A stretch of 64,000 nt of DNA from Microcebus murinus (GCF_040939455.1 NC_134124.1:28285138-28349137); one strand, 5' to 3'; counted from the stretch's first letter, positions 34,535 through 46,270 are shown. Made by a program: numbers and translations. Notes: a model not told the origin generated them from the sequence alone.

Positions 34535-36770
34535 TTTGTTCCATGAATCTGACAAATCTCAAAGGCCAATTCTTATTGTTTATTACAGTTCTGGTACATT
34601 CCATACATATTTTCATGAACTTCCCTGTTTTAATGTCTGGATTATTCCTGTGACTTTCCCTTTTCAGTATTTCACTATATTCTCCCATACATTGGTTCTT
34701 TTCTTGCCTCAGTCTTGGCCAGATGACCATTTTGCATAGTGCTTTGTTGCTGCTGCTTTTCAGAAAACCTAGATCTCATCTGCTTTCTGGGCTCTCCTTA
34801 ACTTACTAGTCCATTCCCTAAAGAACTATTTATTTCTCACTAAAACTTTCTGAGCCATTTCCTCCAGGCAAAAACCAAAACAAAACAAACTAAAAAACCC
34901 CTGCAAATAATCTTAAACTTTACTTTATTTCATTTTATTGGAGGGAGCTTTGTTTTACTAGATGGTTTGTTGTTTGTTTTTATTTTTTTATCTTTGTTTT
35001 TGTAACACTACTGCCCTCATCATGTATGGTTATACTTATTTTGCAATCATGGAAGAGACTATGATATTTTTGGCTAAAAGGGAACTGCTCTCATATCTTT
35101 GACAAACGTTTTCTTTGTCTCACTCAACTCTATACCAAATAGTCTAATTAAGTAATTTATACTGTTTACTCAGATTATATTTGCTTTTTAAAAATTTTTT
35201 AAAAAATCAATATGGCTTTAAGTCTAGAGATTATTATTTCTGGTACTTTTCCAGCCTCCTGCTCACTTATGCCTTTCAAATGTGCAGCCGTTTGTTAGGA
35301 CAGATGTGCATTTTCAATTTCCTCACTCACCTGAAGTCCAACTACCCCATTTTCCATCTACCTCTTTCATTCTGCCCAGGGCAGAGAAGTTTTTGCCCTG
35401 TAATCCCCATTGATTGTGATGATAATTAATTAAACTATGAAATTCAATATTGTTAAAAGTCATTTGTGCGTTTCCTTTCAGTTGTTTTATTACATGCAAA
35501 TCTGTAGGAATATTATGAAAAATAAATAAACAGGGAGAATATGTGCTTTCTAAGTGCAAGTCTGTCAAGTGAGCGATGCTTGGCGCAATGGAACTGGCCT
35601 ATTTCCATCAAAAAAGTGAGTGAGCTTCACCAGCTCTGTAGTTTCTGATTATTCTAGCAGGTGCCACAGTGTTCAGCATCAGGGTCCTGTGCTCAGACAC
35701 GTGGCCCTGTGGTGCAGAGCAAGGGGCCACCGTACATCATGTTCAGCTATTCAGGAAAATTTGACAGATGATAATATTAAATGATTTTATAACTAAATCA
35801 GCATGTTACACCAGTTTCCAAATGATATAATAGCTGTGGGAGGAGGATCTTTTTCAAACATACACAAAAGCTCCATATGAACCAACAAAAATTCCTGGTC
35901 AGCCTCAGAAGGTGAAGGGAAGGACCATGAGGTTCCTTATAACCTATTTCTGCCAGATTCTGCTATCATTTTTGTATGGGTAGGAGTTTCCTGTCATGTT
36001 AAATTTGAACAAAGGGTTCTGGTGACAAGAAAAGGAAAAAGAAAGAGAAATACTTTTGAAAAGCCCTAGACTAGATAATCTTTAATGCATTTTCAGTTCT
36101 ATAATTCTTCGATTATATGACTCAGTGTCATAAATAAATCTACATATATATCTCTCTCTATATAGCTAGCAGTTTAATTGAACAACTTAGGAGAATTGTT
36201 ACAAGGGATTCGCTCCCTCAGGCAGTAAGTCTCCAACAAGTCCTGAATTATTTTAGGAGAGGTTGTAATAGGAGACTAGAGATGTGAGATTTTGGGTTTT
36301 CTAAAATGTTGATTTTCACTATATATAGAGTCTTCTTTTTAACATACTCATACTGAGACTAAAATATAGTCCTCTATAATGAAAATGTATTTTTTGTGTG
36401 TTCAAAGTGTAAATTAGTGTCTAAGTGTCTAGCATTTGCTTAACATTCTTGTGACCTTATGTTTGAATTAAGATTGCACCATTTCATAGTTAAATAAATA
36501 CATTGCTGTTCTTGTTTTCAAAACATTCTAATATATGTTATTTCTATTTTTTAAACTCTTAATATAGACTGAAGACTTTTTTTTTTTAATAGCATCTAAA
36601 TGTGCCTTTAATTTTAGATTTGAAGTTGGGTCTCGTAACCAAGAAAAACACCCTACCAAATTCTAAAACAAGTGAGAATTTGTTAAAATATATTGGAAAC
36701 AATTTCAATAAAATTGCCAAGAAAAAAATGAAATAACAATTATTATTTTTAGAGAATTAGTATGAAAGCA
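34535..36770. other. Unassigned DNA
   Basis: No gene or confident repeat across about 2.2 kb. The 35640-35740 part is GC-richer. The 81- and 82-codon frames overlap on opposite strands without recognisable features. Confidence 0.35.
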
Positions 36771-36774
36771 TTTT

Positions 36775-37095
36775 ATCCATTGTGGTGAAAGTTTAAATTG
36801 GTATAATATTTCTAAGATAAATTTGGCAGTATTTATCAAGACTCCTAAAAATGCTTCATTTGTAATTTTGTCCTCAAGAAGTATTTGTAGATTAGAAGAA
36901 ATATGTATAAAAACATTTATTATATTGAGAGGAAAAATAATTTAATGTTAGGAGAACAGATAATATGGGGAATATATAGAAAATATATCTTATAGTCATT
37001 AAAATGTTATTCAAAGAATATTTAAAGATGTGTACTATACTAATTTAAAGTGAAAAAATCAGCATTACAATATATATGTTTAATATGATCATGAT
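36775..37095 (+). mobile_element. Old L1M 3'-region fragment, sense
   Basis: ATTGTGGTGAAAGTTTAAAT, TAAATTTGGCAGTATTTATC, TATAAAAACATTTATTATAT and ATAGTCATTAAAATGTTATT follow the end of ORF2 in old L1 elements, with internal deletion. Then comes TTTAAAGTGAAAAAATCAGC. Low identity, hence moderate confidence. Confidence 0.55.
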
Positions 37096-37595
37096 TTTCA
37101 AGAATTCCATACTAGCAGCTGAAAATTGGAGAAAAACATAATTACCAAAATATTTTCAATAGTTAAAATATCATGATGCCATTATAGATTATTTATTTGC
37201 CTTCTTTGTAGTTTATTTTTCAAAAGTTTAATGAAATTTATATCAAGAAAAATACTAAATATTAATTTCAAGTATCATCTCATACTGATGCCAGCAGAGT
37301 AACATATCCTAATTTCAAAGAGAAATAGAAAGGACAACAGAAGCTCCTGGATACCTCCTCCACCCTATGCACATATTCCTTTGGCTGATTTTATTCAATA
37401 TTCTTTCCTTGTATTAAATGACTTTAAGTGAGCTCTGTGAGTCCTTCTAGTGCTATCAAACTTGAAGATGGTTTTGGAAACCCCTTCAAATTTGTGATCA
37501 GTGTCAAAAGTGGCAAGAGTCTTGAGGACTCTAAGCTCCTTACAATAAAGATAGCCAATTGCCTCATCACCATTTATGGAGAAGCCTGTCTTTGC
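37096..37595. other. Unassigned, partly repeat-like DNA
   Basis: The 37370-37490 part (GCTGATTTTATTCAATATTC, GAGCTCTGTGAGTCCTTCTA, GATGGTTTTGGAAACCCC) resembles an old interspersed repeat end I cannot name. The 62-codon frame at 37428-37616 lies in it and is not regarded as a gene. Confidence 0.4.
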
Positions 37596-37599
37596 AACT

Positions 37600-40275
37600 T
37601 TGTCAAAAATTTGTAACTCCTATAGGTTTGGATCTATTTCTGGACTCTGTTCCATTGATTTATTTCTCCATCTTTTCATCAACAGCACACTGTTTTGAAT
37701 ACTGTAGCTTTGTAATAAGTCTTAAAATCAGGTAATATTCATCCTCCGATTTGTTCATGGTTTTGAAATTTTTTTTAATATTCTAGATTCATTCCATTTC
37801 CATATAAATTATATTATCAATTTATACAAAAAGCCTGGTGGCATTTTGATTGCATTGAATCTACGGAAAAATTTAGAGAGTATTGACATTTAAAAAATAT
37901 TATGTCCTTTGACCCATGAATACTAAATATCTCTCCATTTATCTGGGTCTTATTTAGTTTTGTTCAGTGACATTTTACAGTTTTAAGGGTATTGCATATT
38001 GCATATCTTTTGTCATATTTATTTTATATTTGTAATGCTACTATAAATGGCTATTTGTTTTTCCCTAAATTTCAATTTATGACTATTGCTAGATATTAAT
38101 AATAGAAATCCAATTGATTTTTATATATTGATTTTGAATTTTTTAACCTTTGTAAATGTACTTATTAATACTATTAGCTTTTTCATCGATTCCATCAGAT
38201 TTTATACATAGGACATTATGTCATTTGTAAATAAATATGGTTAATTCTTTCTTTCCAATTTTGATACCCTTTCTTTATTTCTTGCCTGTTTTCACTGGCT
38301 AGAACTTCCAGTGCAATGTTAAATAGCAGCAGTGAGGGTGCATATATTTTTTTTTTGTTCCTAATCTAAAGGTAAAGGTATTCAATCTTTCATCAAAGAT
38401 ATTCTATTATATTAAGGAGTTTTCTTTCTATTTCTAACTTGCTGAGAGTTTCTAATCAGGAATAAATGTTGTATTTTGGCAGAGATTTTCACTACATTAT
38501 AATTGTATAGTATTTCTTTTTTAGTTTGTTAATATGATAAATTATATTATTTGATTTTTGAATGTTAAACTAACCTTGCATTCATGGAATAAATATCACT
38601 TGGCCATCATGCATTATCCTTTTGATATATTGTGGTTTCATTTATTAAAATATTATCTATAATTTTTACAACTGTGTTCATGAAGAGTATTAGATGAAAT
38701 TAATGTTTCTTGTAATGTCTTTGATTTTGGTATCAGGGAAATGTACTGATGAAATGCATTAGAAAGTAGTACCTCATCTTCAAATTTCTGAAGGAGTTTA
38801 TGTGAAATTGGCATTCATCTTTATTAAATGTTTGGTACATTTCATCAGTGAAGTCTTATAGGCCTTGAATGATCTTTATGTGAAGGTTTTATCTATAAAC
38901 ACAAACACAAAATTATTGTTATAATAGTATTTAGCTTATCTGCTTTTGTTTTGGATGAGTTTGGTACTTTGCACAGTTCAAGGAATGTATCCATTTCACC
39001 TACACCAGGGGTTAGAAAACTATAACCTACAAGACAGATCCATCATGTGGCCTTGTCAACTAGGAATACATGTGTGTGTGTGTGTATTTTTATATTTTTA
39101 AAGATTTGAAAAAAAATACAAAGATGAATATGGAACAAAGATTGCATGTAGCCTACAAAGTCTGAAATATTTATTAACAACATCGATCCTTAAATATGTT
39201 TATTGGCCCCTGATCAAAACTGTTGAATTTATTGGCATTGAGACATTAATTTTATTCCCTTAATATTTTAATGTGTATAGTATATGTAATCAAACTATTT
39301 CTCTTAATCCTGATATTGGTAATTAGTGTCATTTTTTTTACCCTGATTATTCTGGAAGAGTAAAGAACCAGCTTTTGGTTTCAATGACTTTTCTATATGT
39401 TTTGTTTTTTTTCCTGATTTCTGTTTTATTGTTTTCAACTTAGATCATTACTATTTTATTTCTTTTTTGAGGATTAATTTGTTCCTTTTTAGTTTCTTAA
39501 GTTAGAAGGCAAGGTAATTTACTTGAGATCTTTCATCTTTTCTAACAGAGGTGGTTAATGCTACCAATTTCCTTCTAAGACTGCTTTTTGCAGCATTTCA
39601 AAAATTTTAATATTCTGTACTTTTATTTTCTTTCAATTTAAATTATTTCATAACTTCCCTTTTAATTTTTTCTTTGATTCATGGGTTATATAAAAATATA
39701 TCACTGTATTTAGTCTTGACATATTTGGGGATTTTTCAGATATCTTTTTAGTACCAATTTCTAATTTAATTTGATAGTGATCAGAGGATTTATTTTGTAT
39801 GACTAAAATCTTTTTAAGTTTATTACCCACTATTTAGGAAAGACTCTTCTAATACTCTGATACTGCACTCAATGCTTCATTAATTATGAGGTTTTAATCT
39901 GCCTGAAAAGTACCCAGCCTGTAAGATGTCCAGAGTTCTCTCTGTGTGCAGTTCCCATACTCTGCCTTATGAACTCTAGCTGCCTTGGTCTCTCAAACGC
40001 TCAGCTTCATCTTTTCAACTTGGGGAGTCTTCCATGGCTCAACCACATTTCCCCTTCCTGTGTCATGGACTGAGAACTCTGAGGAGTAAGCCTATAGAAC
40101 TCTTGGGCTCACTGTATTTGCTCTCTGTTCTTCAGGGTTCACTGACCTCTGTTGCCTGCTGTCCAGTATCTTGAAAGCAATTCTTTAAATATATTTTTCC
40201 AATGCTTTTGTTTCTTTGAGGCTAGAGAGTTAATCCACTCCTTGTTACTCTATTTTGGTTAGAAGACATAAAAAT
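37600..40275 (-). mobile_element. Long ancient L1M element, antisense, interrupted by a hAT element
   Basis: The plus strand is T-rich and shows reverse-complemented ORF2 landmarks in order: CACTGTTTTGAATACTGTAG (about 37688), TTGATTGCATTGAATCTACG (about 37845), GCAATGTTAAATAGCAGCAG (about 38310), AACCTTGCATTCATGGAAT (about 38572), TCAAATTTCTGAAGGAGTTT (about 38780) and ACCAGCTTTTGGTTTCAATG (about 39368). It then runs into the upstream region with TTGCCTGCTGTCCAGTATCT (about 40151). The element covers most of ORF2 and beyond, but is riddled with stops. Confidence 0.85.
39005..39235 (-). mobile_element. MER1-like hAT-Charlie MITE nested in the L1
   Basis: CAGGGGTTAGAAAACTATAA is the reverse-orientation terminal part. 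AGCCTACAAAGTCTGAAATA and TTTATTAACAACATCGATCC follow near the other end. It is the same family as 31745-31962 but opposite in orientation, and it carries a short (GT)n at 39070-39087. L1 sequence resumes after it, so it inserted into the L1. Confidence 0.7.
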
Positions 40276-40417
40276 ATTTTTACAAACATAAGAGGTGTAC
40301 CAGCTTTAACCATATATGCCATTTTTTTCTCCAAAGTAATCAATTCTAGATCTTAATTGTTCTCTGAATAAATTAAGTTTCCCACTCATTTTTTCTAGAC
40401 TTTGCATCCAATATATG

Positions 40418-40480
40418 AATTTTATGAATTCACGACTTTATTTTATGAATTCAAGACTTTTATGAATTCAAGACTTTATT
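40418..40480. repeat. About 20-bp tandem repeat, three copies
   Basis: The unit TTTATGAATTCAAGACTT occurs three times in tandem with one substitution (CACGAC in the first copy) and 1-2 bp length differences. Confidence 0.93.
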
Positions 40481-40806
40481 TAGGGTTTATGTAATTCCCT
40501 ATTCCTTTGGCAAAACTGTCTATAACTTGACCTAGCAACATGCATATAATGAAATGAGATGCTTATTTTGTGGGAAATGTAGTATAGATATCCTGGGGAG
40601 AGCCTACTTCACCAGTTTTCTTCTCAAAAATCACCTCTCTACTTGCAAGGTTGTAGTTGCATTTCAAAAGATTCTCTCCTCACTGTTCATAAGTAACTGA
40701 ACCATAGGTACTGGACTCAAAACTAGCTAAATTAATTCAATCCCATAAATTTGGAATTAGAATTTACTAGTGGTTAAATTATTCTCATTGTGGGTTGACT
40801 AGGGGG
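40481..40806. other. Unassigned AT-rich DNA
   Basis: Nothing recognised between the tandem repeat and the purine tract. Confidence 0.4.
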
Positions 40807-41090
40807 TAGAAAAAAGAAGGTGAGAATGTTAATGTGGAGAGAGAAGAAGAAAGAAGAAGAAGGAGAAGAAGAATAGTAGTAGTGGTAAAAGGAGGGGTAG
40901 GAGGAGAGGTGATGGGGCATGGGGAAAAAGAGAGAGGAGAAGGAGGAGAAAGAATTAGAAGAAATAAGAAGCAAAAGAGAGGAGAAAAAGAAGTACAAGA
41001 ATAGAACAGAAAAGAATAGATAAATAGATCAGACAAGAAAAGAAGGGAAAAAGAAGTTAGAGGAAAAGAGAGTCCAAAGGGAAGAATTAA
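40807..41090. repeat. Long purine-rich low-complexity tract, (GAA)n/(GGA)n
   Basis: About 280 bp on the plus strand with very few pyrimidines, built from GAAGAAG, GAGGAGA and GGGAAAAAG motifs. Minus-strand frames of 74 and 114 codons (serine-, leucine- and phenylalanine-rich) are translations of this tract and are not genes. Confidence 0.95.
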
Positions 41091-41399
41091 ACAGTTTCCC
41101 AGGATCAGAGGTGAGGGTTTGAAAAGCACCTTGCTCTTGGCTGTGGCACTTTCCCTGGCTTCCTGGAAATATCCTGCAACCTATAAAAAATATTTTCCTT
41201 TCTTGCTTAAGGTGAATCTTATTACCTATAGCCAAATAATCCTACCTAATATAAGGATCCAAATTCATTATCAAAACATGGTCACTAAATTCAGAAAAGT
41301 TATCATTTAGAAAGGTAAACAGGTGTTTAGTGCCAAGATATAGACTGTATGTATATAACTGGAATTAAAATGAACACCAGATCATTGAAATTTGAAGTA

Positions 41400-41810
41400 G
41401 CTGATAAAGACTTAGAAGATAATATGATCCTTAAAATTTAAGAAAGAGTTCCCCATGTGGAGAGGAACAAGGGGGTCATTTCAGGAATGGAAAATACCAT
41501 GAGCAGAGGCCTGGACACAGCACAGGGAGGAAGAAACATTGGTTAACTGGAACATATACATGGGGATGTGAGATATGAACTGGTGCATTTTGTGCAGAGC
41601 AAGGAAAGGCTTTAGAATCTGGCATTAGATTCGATGCAGTGGGCACTGTCAAAGGTGGCATATGTTTTCCCCTGCTTGTTTTTAAACTGAAAATGACATG
41701 ATAAAGCATGCTTCTAGGGAGATTAGTTTTGTAAGAAAGTACAGGATTGATGAAATAGCCCAGAGCCTAGATGTAAGAGATGGATTAGGAGGCTATATCA
41801 GTTAAGAGAC
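41400..41810 (-). mobile_element. L2-like fragment, antisense
   Basis: CAGGAATGGAAAATACCATG, AGAGGCCTGGACACAGCACA, AAATGACATGATAAAGCATG and GATGGATTAGGAGGCTATA fit the reverse complement of the L2 region upstream of its 3' UTR. Divergence is high, so the family call is moderate. The 77-codon minus frame within it is not a gene. Confidence 0.5.
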
Positions 41811-41814
41811 TTTG

Positions 41815-42300
41815 AGCTTTAAGTCACAGAAAAACCTAACTCCAACTGGCTTAGAGAGAGAAAGGGAGAGAGAGATAGAGAGAAAGATAATATGAATGAA
41901 TTGAATTTAACAGGACACTTAACTAAAACATCCATGTATAGAGCCGAATTCAAAAAATGACAGCATTTGGGGCTGAAGAAAAGTCATTAGGGCTAAGTTT
42001 TCTCTGTCACCTGTCTCACCTTGTACTGGTCTAAATCCACGTGGTCACACTTGTTAGTTCCAGACTCTGTTCCCAGGGTGCAAAAGATGCCTTAGGAGCT
42101 CCGCATCAATTTCTCTGAGGTTCATGTCCAGCAGGAAAGAACAGACACCTTTCTAGAACCATCCCTCACTCCTAGGCATCGTTTGTTGGCCACAGTAGAT
42201 CATGAGCTCATCCCAGAAGGATCCCTCTGGTCAAGAGGGTACAGTGATTTGATTTGTCACAACTGGGTCATGTATTTGCCCACATGACATAGATAGGTGG
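41815..42300 (+). repeat. Probable ancient interspersed repeat, family not assigned
   Basis: CAGAAAAACCTAACTCCAAC followed by TGGCTTAGAGAG, and downstream TGATTTGTCACAACTGGGTC, recall the same old repeat family suggested at 27530-27910. A GA-rich run at 41852-41888 sits inside. Confidence 0.45.
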
Positions 42301-43702
42301 AATGTTTACCTTCAATTTGTTGCTCAATGCTAGTTAGTTTATTCCAAGGCCACTTTTCATAATTCCAATGTTTTGTAATGAAGGAAGCAATACCATTTGT
42401 AAGATGGAAATAGTAACTTACTGAATTTTAGTCACAACAATATATTTAAAAGCCACAATTTCAGATTAAAGATTTTCCACATGGCTTTATTTGATTACGT
42501 ATTCCGGAGCACAAACACACTGCATATGACAAATGTCTTCTCACCGCGAACTTTCACAACATACATAACCCCTTGAAATCAGAAGTTTATAATGGAAATA
42601 CTGATGCTACCTTAACTCGGCTAAAGTGAACTGTGCTGCTGTGATAAGAGGAAAATGTATGTTTACCTTTTGAAGACTCATCATTTTTCCAAATCATGAT
42701 TAGTAGGTGGCAGGACAATATAACACTGAATCGTATGCAAAGATAGCCTGGATTTGAAATATGAATCTTTTGCCAGTGCAAGAGATGAAGATGACAGTTG
42801 TAATCTCTTCAGATTCATAATTTACTAAGTTGTAGGCAGGTTAGCAGTGATTGATCATTCCTAGGCTGGGAGTTAGTGATTTAAAAATCATTTTATTGCA
42901 TTACACAAATGTGAAGTTTGAAAGTTTTAAACTGTCTTTATCTCTGCCTTAAGCAACTATTGGGCACAGGCTTACTTCTAGAAACTAAATGTATACAAAG
43001 GCGTGCCTATTGCAGCATATGTCTCTCCTGTAGCTCTTCATATTGTATATTAAATACGACAGAGTGGATTGTTTGCAGTATGAAAATTTATGTTATTGTG
43101 AAGATACCCAACATTTACTATAGAATGAAGTATGGCAAAGAACTGTAGGTTTTGCTACCAAATAGTGAAATGAAATTTGTCACTGCTTCTGTGGTCAAAA
43201 AAGAACATTTTGAGATGAAATTACTCAGGGTATAGTAGCAAGGGTAGAAAGGCTGAACTTAATCTCTGTAATGAAACTAAGACCCTCTTATGGTTTTATC
43301 ATCACAAGGGGTGTTTTCCATCCAGAGCCATCCAGGAAAGGCAAGTGAAGACAACGGAACAGTGTAGATGAAGGAGTTCCCAATTCTGGTTTTGTGTAGG
43401 CTTTGGTTTTTTTGTCATCTAGAGAAATTATTGAGAATGGTGTGGCTTAGGACACAGCAGAAAAATCATAGGATCTCTTCTTTCACCTCAATTGCCTCCC
43501 TGTCTTACCATTTCTCTGATTCTCTTGCAACAGAAATTCTCTCTTGAGTGTTATTGTGTGATGGATCAGAGTTGAGCAGTCTTAGCTTGGCATCTGTCAC
43601 ATCGAAAGCATACCTGAGGGATGTTGCCACTTACTGGAGATGCTCTTCCTCAAACCTCCCTCCACCTTTTCCTAGGGTCTGGCAGAAAGTAATTGAAAAA
43701 AA
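42301..43702. other. Repeat-free DNA
   Basis: About 1.4 kb with no recognised repeat. The 76-codon frame at 42918-43148 and 64-codon minus frame at 42587-42781 show no domain. The 42480-42900 part has balanced composition and could be conserved noncoding DNA; not shown. Confidence 0.35.
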
Positions 43703-43711
43703 GAAGTAAAG

Positions 43712-44015
43712 GCAGGTGGATTGCTCAAGGTCAGGAGTTCGAAACCAGCCTGAGCAAGAGTGAGCCCCATCTCTACTAAAAATAGAAAGAAATTAATTGG
43801 CCAACTAAAAATATAGAAAAAAATAGCTGGCCATGGTGCCGCATGCCTGTCATCTCAGCTACTTGGGAGGCTGGGGCAGAAGGATTGCTTGAGCCCTGGA
43901 ATTTGAGGTTGCTGTGAGCGAGGCTGACGCCACGACACTCACTCTAGCCTGGGCAACCGAGTGAGACTCTGTCTCAAAAAAAAAAAAAAAAAAAAGGAAA
44001 AGAAAAGAAAACAGG
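43712..44015 (+). mobile_element. Strepsirrhine-type dimeric Alu, sense, 5'-truncated, with TSD
   Basis: It begins inside the left arm at GCAGGTGGATTGCTCAAGG, continues with GTTCGAAACCAGCCTGAGCA, has the linker TTGGCCAACTAAAAATATAG, and then a right arm with TGAGGTTGCTGTGAGCGAGG. It ends in a 19-A tail and A-rich extension. Direct repeats GAAGTAAAG at 43703-43711 and 44016-44024 are exact. About 50 bp of the left arm is missing. This linker is my main taxonomic evidence. Confidence 0.95.
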
Positions 44016-44176
44016 AAGTAAAGTAAAGATCAATTAGCAGTAGAAGCTTACAAAATGTTATTATCCTCATGACATTTCTCCATCACACTCAAATCAATTC
44101 CTAGCCGAGACCATGTCTGACTCAGCAAAACAGAAATTTTCACAATGATTTGTGTGTTCCAAAAATACAATTTTTA

Positions 44177-44331
44177 GGGCTCAGTGGTGATGTGTGCCTG
44201 TAGTCCCAGCTACTTGGGAGGCTGAGGTGGGAAGTTGGCTTAAGGCAGGAGTTGGGGGCCTGCTGTGCCACTGTGAATACAGCACTCTAGCCTGGGCAAC
44301 AGAGCAAAATCTTGTCTTTAAAAAAAAATGA
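44177..44331 (+). mobile_element. Free left Alu monomer (FLAM-like), sense
   Basis: GGCTCAGTGGTGATGTGTGC, GTCCCAGCTACTTGGGAGGC, AGCACTCTAGCCTGGGCAAC and an AAATCTTGTCTTT end precede a 9-A tail. It is one arm only. A possible 8-bp TSD AATTTTTA lies at 44169-44176 and 44332-44339, overlapping the tail sequence, so it is tentative. Confidence 0.85.
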
Positions 44332-44726
44332 AATTTTTATGCAAGGCTGGTTCCTTCTTGGTTTGACAAGTGTAGCAACAGAGATTAAGAGACATTACTA
44401 AGGATAGATTAAAGATCAGATTTTATAGGGAATGCTTAACAAAGCAGGAGACAGCAAAAGGGACCTGTTACACTCCTCTCCCCCCCGCCCCCCAGGCATC
44501 TTTTATCTGCTGCAAAGAAGCTCACGACTGGACACTTGTGCTCTGAAGGGCAGGCCATGGAGTAAGTTCCAGGGAAGAAAACATGACCTTCTATTAGGGC
44601 TAGCATGAGGGGTACAGTGGCAGTGGGGGAAAATAGATTATTTTGGGTGTCAGGCAGCCTGCAGTTAGATACCCACTGTGTATGAGGTTGCTGGGAGTTT
44701 TCATCTCTCATCTCTTTGCTGAGAGA

Positions 44727-45299
44727 TGTTAAAGGAAAAGAGGCCAAATTCTGTAAAATAATTTTAAAGAGATTTATTCTGAGTCAAATTTGAGAATCAT
44801 GACACAGAGCCAAGAATCCTTGAGCAAGTGGACGTGCTGTGGCTGGGTTACAGTTTGGTTTTATACATTTCTGAGAGACAGGGGTTACAGGTAAAGTCAT
44901 AAATCAATACGTGGAAGGCATACATTGGTCTGGGCCATCTCAAGGGGTGGGCTTACAGGTTTAGGTGGGTTTAAAGATTCTTTGACTTGTAATTGGTTAA
45001 AGACGTGAAGCTTTGTCTACAGGCTTTGAATGTTTAAGATAAGGAGGTCTGTTAATCAGAGACCAACCACCTGACATATATTTGTTGTGTATATTGAGGA
45101 CCTGCAAGTTTGTCTTGCATAAGCTTAGTCCTGCTAATGGGTTACAAAGGATGTCTCCAAGAAGGGAGGGGGGCATGATGAGGCATGTCTGACCTCCCTC
45201 CTTGTGGCAGGCAATTTAGTTTTAGGATATCCCCTTGGCCAAGAGGGGGTCCATTCACTCAGCCTGTGGGGGAGTTTTAATATTTTATTTTAGTTCACA
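44727..45299 (-). mobile_element. Endogenous retrovirus solo LTR (ERV1-like), antisense
   Basis: The plus strand runs from TGTTAAAGGAAAAGAGGCCA to TTTTAGTTCACA, giving TG...CA ends over about 570 bp. GAGATTTATTCTGAGTC near 44770 is the reverse complement of an AATAAA polyadenylation signal near the LTR 3' end. CCCTTGGCCAAGAGGGGGTC and GGGCATGATGAGGCATGTCT are typical of a primate ERV1-type LTR in reverse. No retroviral coding DNA adjoins and no exact TSD was found. Confidence 0.75.
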
Positions 45300-45935
45300 G
45301 AAGGAAGCTTCTGGGTGTGGAGGTGGAAGAAAATTCAGGTACTGATGAAATGTTTAGGCAGCCCAGAGAAAGCATTTAAGGATGTTTCAAGACAATCCTT
45401 TTTTTCATACCATAACAATAAATTCATAATTTCCTCCCTACTATCATTCTCCAACACAAGTTGTTCCTCACATACATTAAACATTAGTGGGTAGGAGAAA
45501 GTAGAAGAAAGTCCCAACATACAATAATCTTATCTCATCTATTAATTTCTACATAGATCAATGTAAGACACTTTGACACCTTCACACTTAATTTAAAAAT
45601 TTCTAAATTGTATGTTTGGTTTGAGACTGCAAAAATAAGCAATCTTCACTATTCTTAACATACTGCTGTTCACAAGTTTACTATAATTGAGACCTAACAC
45701 TGGAGTTATATTTCCTTTTATTGTTTCTTGTTTTTAAACAAAAGAACTTTAATTCACCTGGTTAGAACGGCATAAGGGAAAATGATTATACAAGTATATG
45801 CACGTTTGCAGCCTTTCTGTCTTTAAGAGCTCAGGCAGAAAAGAGATGTGAAGTATTTGAAGCGAACTTCATTTCAAATTTCTGTGAACTTCATTTCCAT
45901 TTTTTTCTAACACTTTCTTTCTCTTTCACGTTTTC
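45300..45935. other. Unassigned AT-rich DNA
   Basis: No gene or repeat recognised. The 61-codon minus frame at 45335-45520 is treated as chance. Confidence 0.4.
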
Positions 45936-45939
45936 TCCT

Positions 45940-46070
45940 TTGGTCACACCGACCTCCTTGTCATTGCAAATACACCAGGCACATTAGTGCCTCAGATCCT
46001 TTGTACTTTCTCTTTCCTCTCTCTGGCCAAAATGCCTTTCCTGCCGACAGCAGCATTGCCGCCTCTCTTG
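45940..46070 (+). mobile_element. L2 fragment, sense
   Basis: ACACCAGGCACATTAGTGCC, TCAGATCCTTTGTACTTTCT and CTCTGGCCAAAATGCCTTTC match the L2 consensus stretch with the TTTGCACTTGCTGTTCCCTC motif, in sense. Short and diverged. Confidence 0.6.
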
Positions 46071-46270
46071 TTCACTCTGATCCGCTTGAAGTTCGCCAGT
46101 GAGGCTCTAGTATTGGGTGGATTGAGATGGGAAGCAAAAAAGATAATATCAATGTTTCTAGGTTAGAAAACCAAAAGGATAGTGCCACATAAGAGAATGG
46201 TCAGGCTGGGGGTGTAGATTCAGAATTCGTCACTGTAAAGAGATGAGTTGAAACCATTCACATGCTAGTA

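Noticed and set aside
40785..41129. 114-codon serine/leucine-rich minus-strand frame with membrane-like runs
   Set aside because: It is the translation of the purine-rich low-complexity tract.
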